In this document: positions 37,262 to 49,218 of the stretch, in pieces
How the letters are laid out: each line of letters begins with the position of its first letter
How positions within the stretch are numbered: the stretch's first letter is position 1
Source of the DNA: Marsupella aquatica
Taxonomy: Eukaryota > Marchantiophyta
Reading direction: 5' to 3'
Length of the DNA: 64,000 bases
Assembly (NCBI GenBank): GCA_973895155.1
Contig: OZ316891.1
Span: 29,822,001-29,886,000, forward strand
Program-made: the position numbers and the translations under genes
Notes under the pieces: generated by a model
What the model saw: the letters and a program-made list of their open reading frames with translations, nothing else
Told to the model about the DNA's origin: nothing
Database searches by the model: none

Positions 37262-40200
37262 ATGGGGATTTTCGAGCCCTTCAGGGCTTTGGGTTACATC
37301 ACTGACGGAACTCCATTCTCTGTGCAGCGCAGAGGCCTCGAAACTTTCGTTACTGTGAGCGTCGGAAAGTCATGGCAGATTTTTAATGTACGTTTTGTTG
37401 GAATTCTCGCATTTGCCTCCCCATCGATGCTCCACGAGAAATTTTGATTTCGAGACGATTTAGCTTAGGGGTTTGAGGGTTGAGATTTAATATGTCTAGG
37501 AGACTAGTTGTTTCAGCTCGTTAGTTAGCATTAACTCCTTAGCGTTCAAGTGGTTTGATTTGTGTTGATGGATCGCCACTCCAATTCTCTCGTTTTTGTG
37601 GAATTCTATTGAGGTACACTGATTGGCACGGTATTTTGGTTGCAGCTAGCCAAGATTTCTCTCGTATTTGTGGGTACTGGTCTGAACCCTTCCCTTAGAT
37701 GCCTGTCTTCATTTGGTGGTTGAAGGGTGATAATTAGGAAGTATGACTTAATTTCATTTCTAAGGATAAATGCGGGTGCGCTGTCGTTGTCTCCGGTAGA
37801 CGCAGACCCTAAACCCTAAACCCTTGCATATGTCCTTCATGGGATTCAGGACCGCAACTGGAGAGGAAAATTAGGGCGATCGCTTCTTGGCGTGACTACA
37901 CATATGTTGCTACAGGGCAGAGCATCGCTGTGTTCAACAGAGCACACCAGGTTCACACTCTCAACTTCCAGCCAGTGGCTCTTATCAGATGAATCCCAGT
38001 GGCAACCCCTTCGCCCTCTAAATCTCTTGAAATGCTGTAGTAATCAGAGTTCTACTTCAATTTTGTCTATCTGCGAGGGAGCGAGGAATAATTATTAGTG
38101 ATTAAACGAACTCAAAATCCGGAGTCTTGACTGGTATTTCATTGGACACAGGTATCTACATGGACTGCCCACAATGGCAAAGTGGTTTTACTCCTTGCGT
38201 TTGGGAAGCATGTGCTCAGTCTTGGAACAGATGGGCGCCTTCTCATATGGCCTGTCGTTGAAGCCGATCCGACCACTGCTGCCCATCCCGTTGGGAGCAT
38301 TCAGCTGAGGGAGTCATTCACTCCAACGTGCATCATGCACCCTGACACTTATCTCAATAAGGTATTCGATTGCTTTCATTATGGATGGGGGTGGAAGATT
38401 CCCCACTCTGTCATCCTTCACAGGAGTTTTTTGAGAGGGATGTAGTTGTGCCTCGTGTTTCATTCTATCCGTAATTCAAACAAAATCAAATGCAAATAAA
38501 TGGAGATAACCCTTCGCAATTGGCGTGTGACAAAACTTGCTTGCTGGAGGGGTGCGAGACTGCCATGCGAAATCCCTCTTGACGTGCAATCTTATGGGAA
38601 GATGTCACGTAATGAATGGTCCCCCGTTGCTTAGTTATCACTATCACTCAGTGGCAACAACAACCGCGCCCCCTACCTTCGAGAGGGATGTTATAATCAC
38701 TACTAGTGCAGAAATTGAATTCAATGGAAATATTTTATCCACGAAGATGAAATTAAGGAATCTTCGGACCATCCATTCTCCCGATTTCTGAAGTTGTTGC
38801 TTAATTCGTTGTGTGCACTAGTATGACTGGGAATTCCAGATTCTGATATCGATGTGAGCTTTAGGTTTAGGTCCGGCAAGCTAATCGATTCACAGTTTCC
38901 TTGGATGGGATTGGGAGGAACGTATCCTCTGGCCCAACCATGGCTCATAGGTGTGGGAATGATTGATCAGGAAGGGTTGTGTGGACCCAGGATTGCATTT
39001 GGATGTACATTACTACTAATTCTAGCTTCACTCCGTATTCATGAACCAAACATCAAACTATTTCATGAATTTTCACTCGTTATCGGACTGTGTGAGCAGG
39101 TTCTCATAGGCAGTGAGGAAGGCTCTTTGCAGCTATGGAATGTTAGCACTCAGAAGTTGATATATGAGTTTAAAGGGTGGGGATCTGCTGTTCGGTCTTG
39201 TGTGTCATCTCCTGCGTTGGATGTGGTGGGAATTGGGTGTGGAGATGGCAAGATTCATTTGCACAATCTGCGGTACAATGAAACTGTCGTCACCTTTACG
39301 CACACTACGAGGGGATCTGTCACTGCTCTTTCTTTCAGAACTGGTACATTTCAGACACTCAAACCTATCTTCGAACAAACTTCCGATTGTACTCAATTCT
39401 TATTGTTGATACGTTTATTTGTATGACTAAGTGCTAATGGACGATATGCTTTCTGAGTATTGAATTTTGCCTTCGCTTGACAGATGGACAACCTTTTCTA
39501 GCAGCGGGTGGGTCATCTGGTGTCATCAGCATCTGGGATCTCGAGAAGAAAAAGCTGCACACCGTCGTTAAAGATGCCCACGACGGACCCATCACTTCTC
39601 TGCATTTCTTTGCAAATGAACCTGTTTTGCTAAGTGGTGGTGCTGATAATTCCCTCAAGGTACATTGTAACTGTTGTAATAGTCTAGTCTTTTGTTAGCA
39701 TGTTTGATTCCTCAAAGATTTATACTCTGATTAAAGCGTGCCATTGACTGCAAGCTGCACATTCTTCCTATCAATTGAAATGGGTCCTTAAATGGCGGTG
39801 GGGCTCAGATGTGGATTTTTGATACCAGCGATGGGGAGGGACGCCTTCTGCGTTTCAGAAGTGGGCACAGCGCTCCGCCCACCTGCATCAGGTTTACCTT
39901 CTGCGTACCATCCCTGCGACACTTAGAGTATTAACTGAATTTTAGTTGTGCTTGCATGCTGCCTCAGGTCCAGTTGAAGCCTGATTATTCTTGCATACGT
40001 GACTAGGGTATTCTCGAAGCTGATCTAGAGAAGGGTAAGAGGAACCAGTTTATACAGAAAAGGTGCATCTTACCTTTGATGTGCCAACCGGAAATCCACT
40101 TCGTACTGAGTGGATGTGAGATCTCAATTTCACTTCTTTGTTGCACTTAATGTACAGATACTATGGAAACGGCCACCACCTTCTGTCAGCAGGGCTTGAT

Positions 40201-43200
40201 AGATCATTTCGCTTCTTTTCAACTATTCAGGTAGGTGTATCATGTGGATCGTGGAGTCGAATTGTTGCGAGTGTTGTCTCCTTGGATTGAGTTATTCTCA
40301 ATTTTGCGAAAACCGTTATTATTTAGTTTCTTGGCAAAGACCTCTTTCATAGTCTATTTCACTGAGCTGACTCCAAACTAATTTCGTTTGTCATGGAATG
40401 GGATCCAACTGCTATTTCCTCGTTTGCCAGCCTCAAGCCGATTTGTCCTACACCATGGCTCTTGTGGGCCATGTGCACGGATCGAATTTCATTGTAGCAT
40501 ATGGTTCGACTCCTGTCTCACACTGAGATTATGTTCTTACAATTCAAATTGCAGGATCAGCAAAGTAGAGAACTGTCACAAGGACATGTAGCCAAGCGGG
40601 CTCGGAGGCTCAAAGTGAAGGTACAACTTTTGTTTTCATTTCCTGTTGTACGAATAGCATGGAGCTAAAAGCCGAGTCAAGAATTTTGATGTTGCTTTGG
40701 TTGAGAAACGCTTCACTTGGAATGGGTAACTGAAAGTTCCATGGAACGTTGCAGGAAGAAGAAGTGAAGCTTTCACCTGTAGTTGGCTTCGCTGCTGGTA
40801 TGTTCCTTTGCTGCTGCCCTCTGATGAGGAGGATATATCCTGCACGCTCTGTGCCGCTAAAACACTGGAAACCTGTTCTGCTGTCATGATCATGCTTGGC
40901 ATGTCTATTTGGAATTTCTTGTGTTTTCGAGCCTGGTCTAGGAATTCATTCTTGTGATCACTGAAGTAAGGGAGGCAGTCTTCTGGAATCTGTTTTTCGC
41001 AATCTTCGTGTTTGTGTTTGCATGCAAAATTCTGATCTGGTATCGTTGTTACAGTCTTGTTCTTTGACCCTTATCGGGACTTGAGTTAGTTCAATTCAAC
41101 TTATGTTCCTTCAGGAACGAAGAAACGGTCAATTATTTGACCAGGTCCTTCATGATGTTGTACGGGTTTTCATTGAGGCTTATCTAACGGTCGTTCTCAC
41201 TAGTTTGATTGATTTACTTGTTGCAGCGGAGATCCGAGCACGAGATTGGTGCAATGTAGTGACGTGCCATATGGAGGACGCTGTTGCGTACTCGTGGCGG
41301 TTGCAAAATTTTGTCATTGGAGAACACATCTTGAAACCTTGTTTGGATGATCCAACACCTGTGAAGGTACGCTTCTCATTATGAAGGAGTCCCAGGGAAG
41401 TCTGTTCTGGTTGGGGTTTCCGGATTAGAAAACTTTATAAAGGAGTCCCATGGAAGTTTGTTCTGGTTGGGGTTTCCGGATTAGAAAACTTTATAAAGGA
41501 GTCCCAGGGAAGTTTGTTCTTGTTGGGGTTTTAGGATTAGAAAACTGCACCTTACTTCTGTCAATTGTCTTCGTTGAAAAGCAGCGATAAAGACTTTTCA
41601 CGGTAGGCAGTCAATTTTATTTGTTAAAATCAAGATATACGTGTGTTTTAACCCTCAGATCTTGGATTGTGCAGGCTTGTGCAATTAGCGCATGTGGAAA
41701 TTTTGCAATCCTTGGAACAGAGGGAGGATACATTGAAAAGTTCAATCTGCAGTCTGGTCTTAACCGAGGCTCATATAGAGATACCCCTCTCGAAGAACGT
41801 GCTCATAACGGAGCAATTGTTGGGCTAGCCTGTGATGCTACGAACACACTACTGCTGAGTGCAGGTTGTGATGATAAGATCAAGGTTTGACTTCGACTTG
41901 AGCAGCTTTTCCAGACACTGGATACCATACATTTCAAAAAACATTCTCCATCCTACTTCATTACTTTGAGCGATGAAAGCTCTTTCTTCCATTGGTGTGG
42001 TTCGGGAGAACCGCCGATCTGTCGAGCTCGTAGTCTACTTTGTCAATGTTACATGAATTGTTTTTATGCAGGTCTGGAATTTCAAGGTGAGGGAACTCAA
42101 GTCCACCATTTCTGTGAGCTCTCCACCAGCGAAGATTGCTTATCATCCTGGAAATGGTTCGCTCCTCTACTTCCACTTTTACCATCAGTCCCTTTGGGTT
42201 AAACTTTTCTGGACGTTGTTTTCCTTGTTCAGAAGTTTTCTGGAATTCTCTGCTTTGATAGGAAAAGGAGAGCCTATGTGTACACGGGCCACTAGGCAAA
42301 ATTTAAACTCGCCGACTGTTCTCTTCTTGGAATGTAGGCTTGCTTGCAGTCGCTGCAGAGGACAAAGTCCTTCGCCTGTATGATGTGGTGGCTCTGCGAA
42401 TGGTTAGACTGTTCCAAGGCCACACCGACCGCATCACTGACGTGTGCTTCAGTGAGGATGGGAAGTGGTTAATTTCGTCATCCATGGATGAAACTGTACG
42501 GGTCTGGGATGTTGTGGCTGCAAAGCCATTAGATGCCATGCAGGTGGATGCTGCTGTCACAGCACTGACTCTCTCCCCGAACATGGACATGTTGGCCACA
42601 GCACATGTTAATCGGAATGGCATATATTTATGGTGAGTTCCTCAATTACTTTCCCGGAAATTTCTTTATCTCCTAGACTCAATACTTTACGTTGAAGTGG
42701 CGATCGGTCTCTCTTTGACGCATCACTTAGGGTTAAAGTTTGTACTGCATACCTGGAAAAGTGATCTCAAATGCTAAAACAGGCAGTGATCCTGCAGTAT
42801 TTCGACGTTTGCTCGCGATTTACTAAGTCATTTTATTACATATCTGCTATGCAGGGCAAACCGGCTTGTCTACTCTTCTGTTGATGCCGAACCCTCTGGG
42901 AGTGGGAACACTGTGGTTCATGTTTCTATGCCAACCGTTTCATCCAGTGATGGAACTACGCTGGAGAACGAACCGGCGAGAGCTGGTGCAGGTATTGCAA
43001 GTGAGAACTCCAGTATGATTGTTCCGGAAAAAGATGGATCCTCATCTGACATTGCTCAGATACTGCCATCTTTGATAACACTTGCAATGTTACCCAAAAG
43101 TCAATGGCAAGCCCTCGTAAATCTCGACATTATCAAGGTACTCTATTCACCAGTTGTTGGGTACTTCAATTTGTTTTTGTGCTTGCTCTTTCATTTTTTA

Positions 43201-44777
43201 ACCTTCCATTCTTTCTGATTTTTTTGTGGTAGCGAGCTCGTCTTTGTTTTTTTGGGGGAAGGGAATGGGGGAGAGAATTGTCAAGGTGCTGTACTCTAGT
43301 ATCTGCATGACACCTAAACGAACATATCTTTTACTGTGCTTTGATTTAGATACTGTTTTCAACATGATCTATACACAGTAAGAAGTCGATATTCTACTCT
43401 ACTGGCTCACCTGGCAGTTCCAATTCGAAATTCCCTAGGCGTCCTGCAAGACAGTAGAAAATAATGCGTAAACATGACAAATCCCATGTGCATAAATGCC
43501 AGAATATTCTCCAAAAATTTGAATATAGACTATCCAAATAATTCTCCGGATTCTTCTGCCACATCTTTGGTTCAGAAACAAATTTTCAGATCCTGCCTTG
43601 TGAGAGAATTGGTTAATTTGAGCAAAATTTGATTTATCAGTTCAGCAGTCCTCTTCTCATCGTTCCCAAAGTTTGAGAACCGCTTGGATGATAACGTTGA
43701 GAAATGTGGCTTTCGTCAGGTTCGGAACAAGCCAGTCGAACCACCCAAAAAGCCAGAAAGAGCTCCTTTTTTCTTGCCCACATTACCTTCAGTCTCAGGG
43801 GTTCCTACATTTGTAGCTGGAATGACAGCTGAGGAAATTGAAAAAGATGGCAATCCCTCTGAGGCCGCAGTGAAGTCTGTTTCAAGATTTATCAACAATA
43901 TGGCGGCTGGCGATGGACTCCAGTCAGAGTTCATCCACACTCTTCGTAAATGTTCTAATATAGAAGACTGTAAGTCACTGCTCTAAATCAGCTCCAGTGT
44001 GTCCAATTTGGCCGTCGATAGTAACTATTGTTGAACTAGAGCAAGTCCACTCTCTTGTTAGAATTGACTGTTAGAGATGAGGGTTTACTTTCAAGGTCAA
44101 ACTTTTGGAGTATTTGTGGGGTTTATTATAATTTCACGCTGTTTTGCTCCTTTGCGCAGACACAAGTCTGATGACCCTTGTTAAGGGGATGACACCTTCT
44201 GCCTTAGATGCTGAATTTCGAATCCTACAAATAGTCGATGATGGAGATGATGACGATGATGGTACGGAATTTCAGAGCAAAGAACTGCTCGACATTGCGC
44301 GGCTCATGGATTTTTTCGTACATCAAATGGCAGCCAATACAGATTTTGAATTTGTCCAGGCCCTAATCCAATTATTTCTCAAGGTAAGCCTGAACCTGGT
44401 GTCAGTAATTTTGGATCAAGTTCTTTGTGTTGTAGTCACTCCAAATACTGTCTAGGCATCCTACAGTGAAAAGTCTGAAGATGGCCAAGCTTTAAAGAAA
44501 CTCGTTTTTGTTTCTTTGACAATTTGGTAGAAACTGAAAATGTAATAGAAACGAGAGTTGCATTGAATCGAATGCAGAATGATAATGAGCCTATCTCAGA
44601 CTTACAATGTACCTCGTGCTTTGACAGATTCATGGGCAAACAATTATCAGGAATTCTCGCGTGCAAGAAAAGTCGAAAAGGCTCCTTGATTTACAAGGGT
44701 TGTCCTGGCAAAGACTGGATTCCACATTCCAAAAGATCCGATGCACGGTTGCTTTTTTATGTAATTCACAACTGTAG
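37262..44777 (+). CDS. WDR36: WDR36/UTP21 U3 snoRNP-associated WD40 protein (929 aa, 18 exons)
   Basis: Nucleolar component of the SSU processome (UTP-B module) needed for pre-18S rRNA processing. Exons: 37262-37387, 37765-37795, 37850-37950, 38152-38361, 39100-39343, 39484-39659, 39809-39891, 40158-40230, 40555-40620, 40755-40797, 41227-41366, 41675-41884, 42072-42156, 42338-42632, 42855-43137, 43720-43969, 44160-44383, 44628-44777. All are GT-AG and the frame closes at exactly 930 codons. The N-terminus MGIFEPFRALGYITDG is the plant family's signature. Two beta-propellers of WD repeats follow (HVLSLGTDGRLLIW, GSEEGSLQLWN, SGGADNSLKMW, HTDRITDVCFSEDGKW, SSSMDETVRVWD), then the Utp21 C-terminal domain from PKSQWQALVNLDIIK to FEFVQALIQLFLKIHG and CNSQL. 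Exon 2 (31 nt) is the least certain. Telo-boxes lie upstream and in intron 2. Confidence 0.95.
37806..37823 (+). promoter_or_regulatory. Tandem telo-box in WDR36 intron 2
   Basis: ACCCTAAACCCTAAACCC lies between the 31-nt exon 2 and exon 3. Intronic or leader telo-boxes near the 5' end are common in plant translation-related genes; the role here is inferred. Confidence 0.55.
41386..41547 (+). repeat. 3 x 54-bp tandem repeat in WDR36 intron 11
   Basis: Units begin with AAGGAGTCCCA at 41386, 41440 and 41494 and end in GGATTAGAAAACT. The first two differ at a couple of positions and the third is slightly more diverged. The array starts just after the donor of exon 11. Confidence 0.9.
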
Positions 44778-45306
44778 CTAATACAAAAATTTTGAAAGAG
44801 AGTTTCCCCTTTGCAATCCATTCGTCTTCACCCTTAGCCAAGAGAGTTTTGCTGTCATTACCAGCTCTGGGCATTGAAATTAATGGCGTGGTTTCCTTGA
44901 AGCTATGTATTTGATCATCCTAATTTCAGTTACCCAAGTGGGAGGCACTTGCATGCTGCTAAGGTTTTGAGGTGTGCCAATGAAGCTCATCCATATTGAC
45001 CGTGAGATGTGGGATAGGGGTAAGGGGTCTCTTTACATAATCTTTGCCCCATATCTGGCTTCCATAAAATTTGTCTCAGATCTCGTCTGAATCGATCATT
45101 CAAAAATCTTTCCCCCATATCTCGGCCCTTCAAATTTGCCTGAGATCAAGTCTGGATCATTCGAAAGACAACTGGAAAACTTATCTACACTTCCTTCAAA
45201 TTTGCCTGAGATCAAGTCTGGATCATTCGAAAGACAACTGGAAAAACTTATCTACACTTCTTGGAGGTTTAAGGGTGCGAACCTCTTTGAAGGCTCATGG
45301 AACACT
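44778..45306. other. WDR36 3' flank with ~66-bp tandem repeat
   Basis: A 66-bp unit (CCTTCAAATTTGCCTGAGAT onwards) occurs at about 45127-45192 and 45193-45258, with a diverged earlier copy at about 45057-45110. The transposon inserted about 50 bp further on. No gene is present. Confidence 0.7.
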
Positions 45307-45316
45307 CCCCTAAAGC
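45307..45316 (+). repeat. Target-site duplication of MULE, left (CCCCTAAAGC)
   Basis: This 10-bp string is found again at 56881-56890, exactly outside the opposite terminus of the large element. Mutator-like elements typically make 9-11-bp duplications. Confidence 0.85.
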
Positions 45317-45372
45317 GGGGGTATTTACAAACGACAGGAACCAGGAAACAGCAAACAGTTACTGTTACCAGG
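45317..45372 (+). repeat. Left terminal inverted repeat of MULE
   Basis: GGGGGTAT at 45317-45324, then GACAGGAA, AGGAAACAG and CTGTTACCAGG (45362-45372) occur in the same order as on the complement of the right end, with small insertions. Confidence 0.75.
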
Positions 45373-45535
45373 AGAAATGGAAAAAAGAACATGGGATTGA
45401 GTTCCATTATTTGGTCAAGAAGTTAAAAAAACACCATCAATAAACCCCATTTTCAGTTGTTTTCAATACCACCATCCAATTGTCAAGGAAAGTAGGGGCC
45501 ATTAGAATAAAGGTGTTGCCGAAAACCGGTGATGG

Positions 45536-46259
45536 CCAGCGCACAACGCTAGTATGCCGGCAGGGAAGGGCAAAAATTTAGGTATTCATAAAATAACGAA
45601 AAAGATGGAGATTCTACGTAACGTCAATCGAGAAGAGAACAGTAAAGTTAATGACCATTAGAAAAAGGCGTTGCCAAAAATATGCGGATATTAGCAGCGC
45701 CCAGCGCTAGTATGCTGGAAGAGATTGTCCGTCACATCAATCGAGAAGTGAACACAGGAAACTCAATTTGAAGCATTTCCAACAAAGAGAGGCAATGGCA
45801 GACGTTGAATATTTTCAGCGATGGGCGCTACATTAAATGTCGGACCTCAAGAAATCAACGTCTAAACACGGAATACAATGACCATAGGCAGCGCTCGGCG
45901 CTAGCTCAAATCTAGGAATCAATGAATGACCATGAAAGAACAAGAGAGCCGATCCAAAAGTGCATTCCTTAATTCCAAAATTGGTCAAAACATATAACCG
46001 GTATTACACCATCCGCAGATCATCTTCAAATCAACCCACGACATAACATGAACATAAGCAGCGCTCGGCGCTAGCTTAAATCTAGCTATCTTAAATGTAG
46101 CCCGCCCTGGCCCGTATGTGCTTTATCTCGACCTGAGCCGCACATAACAGGGCCGCTGATCCAAAATGGGCCAAAGATGGAGCCGGAAATACATGAACTT
46201 AGAATCACCCATAGAAGAAATCCCACGGTCCAAGACGAACAAAAGCAGCGATCGATGCT
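45536..46259. repeat. Palindrome copies in left subterminal region (6, several degenerate)
   Basis: Copies of AGCGCCNGGCGCT lie at 45696-45708, 45890-45902 and 46060-46072. Weaker versions are at about 45538-45549, 45817-45829 and 46247-46259. The copies at 45890 and 46060 share a longer context (GCAGCGCTCGGCGCTAGCT followed by AAATCTAG), so the unit is longer than the palindrome here. Confidence 0.8.
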
Positions 46260-46521
46260 AGCTTAAATGGAAACCCTATGGCCACTGAAGCTTGTGTCAC
46301 TGAAACCATCTCCGTCGTGAATAACTTTAGCTCTGCGATTGGCAGTCGTCGTCGATGCCCGCCCTGGCACGTCTGGGGTTTTGCTTGAAACCTAGACCCC
46401 TGAGACGCACATAAGAAGACGAGGGGCGCCAAAACTCCGAACTCTGATTCCCGGGGTCTGGAACATTTGTATCTAGGAAGTCAACACGTCCCAGTCGCTC
46501 TTGTACTCGTAGCTCAATAGG

Positions 46522-46797
46522 CTAAATACCATCAGCAGGAATGAGAGAATGAAACGAAAACCGATCAACAACTGCGAGCGGAGTGTCCCGGTCGTTAATC
46601 CAAGGTAAGTTCCTCTCCCCGGGACTAATCGCCTCATCATAAGGAAGAGAAAAATGATTCCGGAAGGTCGAGGTCTCGCTGGATGTGTCACCATGAATGG
46701 ACTCGAAGGAGCTAAAGTGACTCTCGTCCGGTCGAACTCTGGAAGGAGCAAAGAAGGCAAGCATCTCCTCCACAGACATGATCTCCTTCTTCTCCAT
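46522..46797 (-). CDS. Small open frame within the MULE (91 aa), unrecognised
   Basis: The frame starts MEKKEIMSVEEMLAFFAPSR and ends in SLIPADGI. It stays open upstream of the ATG for a further 40 or so codons, which suggests it could be a 3' exon of a longer gene, but no good splice partner was found. Its composition looks protein-like (acidic, Ser-rich). It lies downstream of the ParB/methylase-like gene on the same strand. Function unknown. Confidence 0.3.
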   Translation of the reverse strand: MEKKEIMSVEEMLAFFAPSRVRPDESHFSSFESIHGDTSSETSTFRNHFSLPYDEAISPGERNLPWINDRDTPLAVVDRFSFHSLIPADGI

Positions 46798-47070
46798 CTG
46801 GTGGGCACTGTTAAACGCAATCGAGGCTAATGACAAGACCGGTGGTGTTGAAATGACTCGACTTCGAGAGAGGTTGTGTTTGAAATAACTTGCAAGAGTG
46901 ACCCAATGGAGAGTTTAGGTTCGGAGATCAGCAAAAACGTATCACAGAAAGGTTCAACGCAAAAAGGACCGTTGAGAAAGAGACGACTGTTCCGGTAGCG
47001 ACAAAATATGCGGGGCCAAGGAACGGACGGAGGATTCAAAATTCGCAATTAGACAAATAGATGTTTGGGG

Positions 47071-47187
47071 AGCGCCCGGCGCTAGTAAGGGAAATGAGGA
47101 ATTTAATCCATTTTATTATCAATGTAATGTAAACAAATCATATCTAATATAATAAATAAATGGATTAAGATAACAGCGCCCGGCGCT
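47071..47187. repeat. Two palindromes downstream of the ParB/methylase-like gene
   Basis: AGCGCCCGGCGCT occurs at 47071-47083 and at 47175-47187, the second ending 26 bp before the TAA-side end of the last proposed exon. Confidence 0.9.
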
Positions 47188-49127
47188 GGTAAAATGTAAG
47201 CCGAAAACACTCTTTAAGAATTGGACGATTCCGATTCGGAGCTCTGTGACCTCTCGGTAGAGACCGCCTCATCATCTACATACTTGCTCCTACAAACGTC
47301 GTCCACATAAGGATTTCGGACAAATTTTCTATCAACTCCTCTTCGTAGCCGGAGACCTTTGTTTTCCCAACAAAGAGTCCTCTGATTGTCTTCCATTCTT
47401 GCAGCATTCTCAGCGTAAAAGGGTAAAACAAATGGTTTCTCCGGAGTGACAATTTCAAAACGAGCTACCTTTCTTCTGAGTTTGAAGCGTCTTCTCGTAT
47501 TCCATTCGGACCTGGGTGAGAACAGAAGTTCGTCAACCGATTGTATGAATGGATATCACAAAGGCATGAAGGAACTGGAAAGGAGAAAGAAGCTTACGAG
47601 TTTCAGAACATTACTCGGAAGAGTCATCGCTGTCACTCTGGCCAGCGGATTGTTCCTGACCCTTCCCCTCAGGTGTGCCATCCTCATCTTCGTCTACTGT
47701 ACCACCACTTGACTCATCGTCAGAGTCAAAATTGAGTACAGAATGGAGCTTGTCCCTCTTTTTCTTTTCGGGTGGCTGAATTGGGGGTGGCAAAGTTTCA
47801 ACTTCCTTTGGAGAAAGTAGATCTAAGAACACCTTGGAACCAGTCTCAACGAAATCTTTCCTATTCTCCACTCCAATTACAAACCTCCCAGAATAGTCTC
47901 CAGCTACAAAAGAGCTACCCAACCCCACTGTCCAATCCATGAAAATATCCCTAGGACGAGTGATGAGCTCAATCACAGATTGCATGAATCCAACCGACAA
48001 ACGGGCATTTCCAGCAAATTCCATCTCAGGTGTTGGATCGACTTTGAGAGAGGGAAGTCCAATTAAATTTGTTATTGAGGGATCTTCTGTGGCAGACAGA
48101 GGTCTAAACCTCGAGTCTTTTGGCACCTTCCCTTTTTCAGACACTCGAGAGAAGACGTCCAGCCTCAGCGTGAAGATCTGTAATATAACCCAAGCAAGGT
48201 ATGTCAATGGATGCATTTGTAGACAATTTTTTAACGGCAAACCAGATGTCACAATGAGAAATTTACCTGTCGATCAGTCTTCGGCGCGTACATTGGAACT
48301 GACATGACAACATTGTGTGACGAGATGCAATGAAACTTCTTTGAATCTTGACAAGCCGATATAACCTGAGACATCGGATCGTATTCCCCGTTATGTAAAA
48401 TGGCCAGCATTCCGTCATCAGATAAAAATGGATCCATTCCACGAAAGAAAGATGTGGCCAAAGTGTGGTCAGGGACATTCCATTTAGGAACTTTTCTGTC
48501 TAGAAGAGATGGTTTAAGTCCTGTTGGAAGGTAGATGAAACCCGCGTGGACCCCAAACGATCTCTCCTTTCCACCACGCACAATGCCCTTCTCTCGAAAG
48601 CCAGACTTCATGAGATCCTTTCCCCACTTCTCTACACCATTCACCCAGTCAGGCTTCTCCCCTTTGTTAAACGTTGAGTTGTAGAATTCTGAGATGCTAG
48701 ATTCAACAAGGCAATGCCTTGAAAGTCTACTCTTGAAGTCCCCGACTTTGCGTTGAAGACCTACAGCAGCAGCACTTTCTCGAGAAGAAGATCCACCTTC
48801 AATGGTCCTTTTTCTCTTCTTCCTTGTACTGGTCGCATCCACCGGCGCGATCGCCTTCCCTTTGTCGGCGGGAGTAATTGGATCGGATGGTGCTCCGGTA
48901 TTGGCTTCTGAAGCCTCTGGGGTGGCATCTATCTTTGTATCTCCGCTCCCCACGGCGTCCGACTTTCTCCCTGTTCAAATGGATGTCAACGTGATATCCG
49001 TCAATAAAGAGACAACGACAATGCTAACTCCCAGCACTGGCCAAACTATCATAAGACTTGGCCTTAAATATACATCTTTCCGAGTAATAAATACCAATTC
49101 AGTTTCTAAAACATTGACTCTCATAAC

Positions 49128-49218
49128 AGCGCCTGGCGCTAACAGATTTGGACTCCCATAGCAGCGCCGGGCGCTAACAATGTGACAGATATTGACTGCC
49201 ATAGCAGCGCCGAGCGCT
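49128..49218. repeat. Three palindromes in intron 2 of the cargo gene
   Basis: Copies lie at 49128-49140 (AGCGCCTGGCGCT), 49163-49175 (AGCGCCGGGCGCT) and 49206-49218 (AGCGCCGAGCGCT), each preceded by ACAG or GCAG and followed by AAC on the plus strand. Confidence 0.92.
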
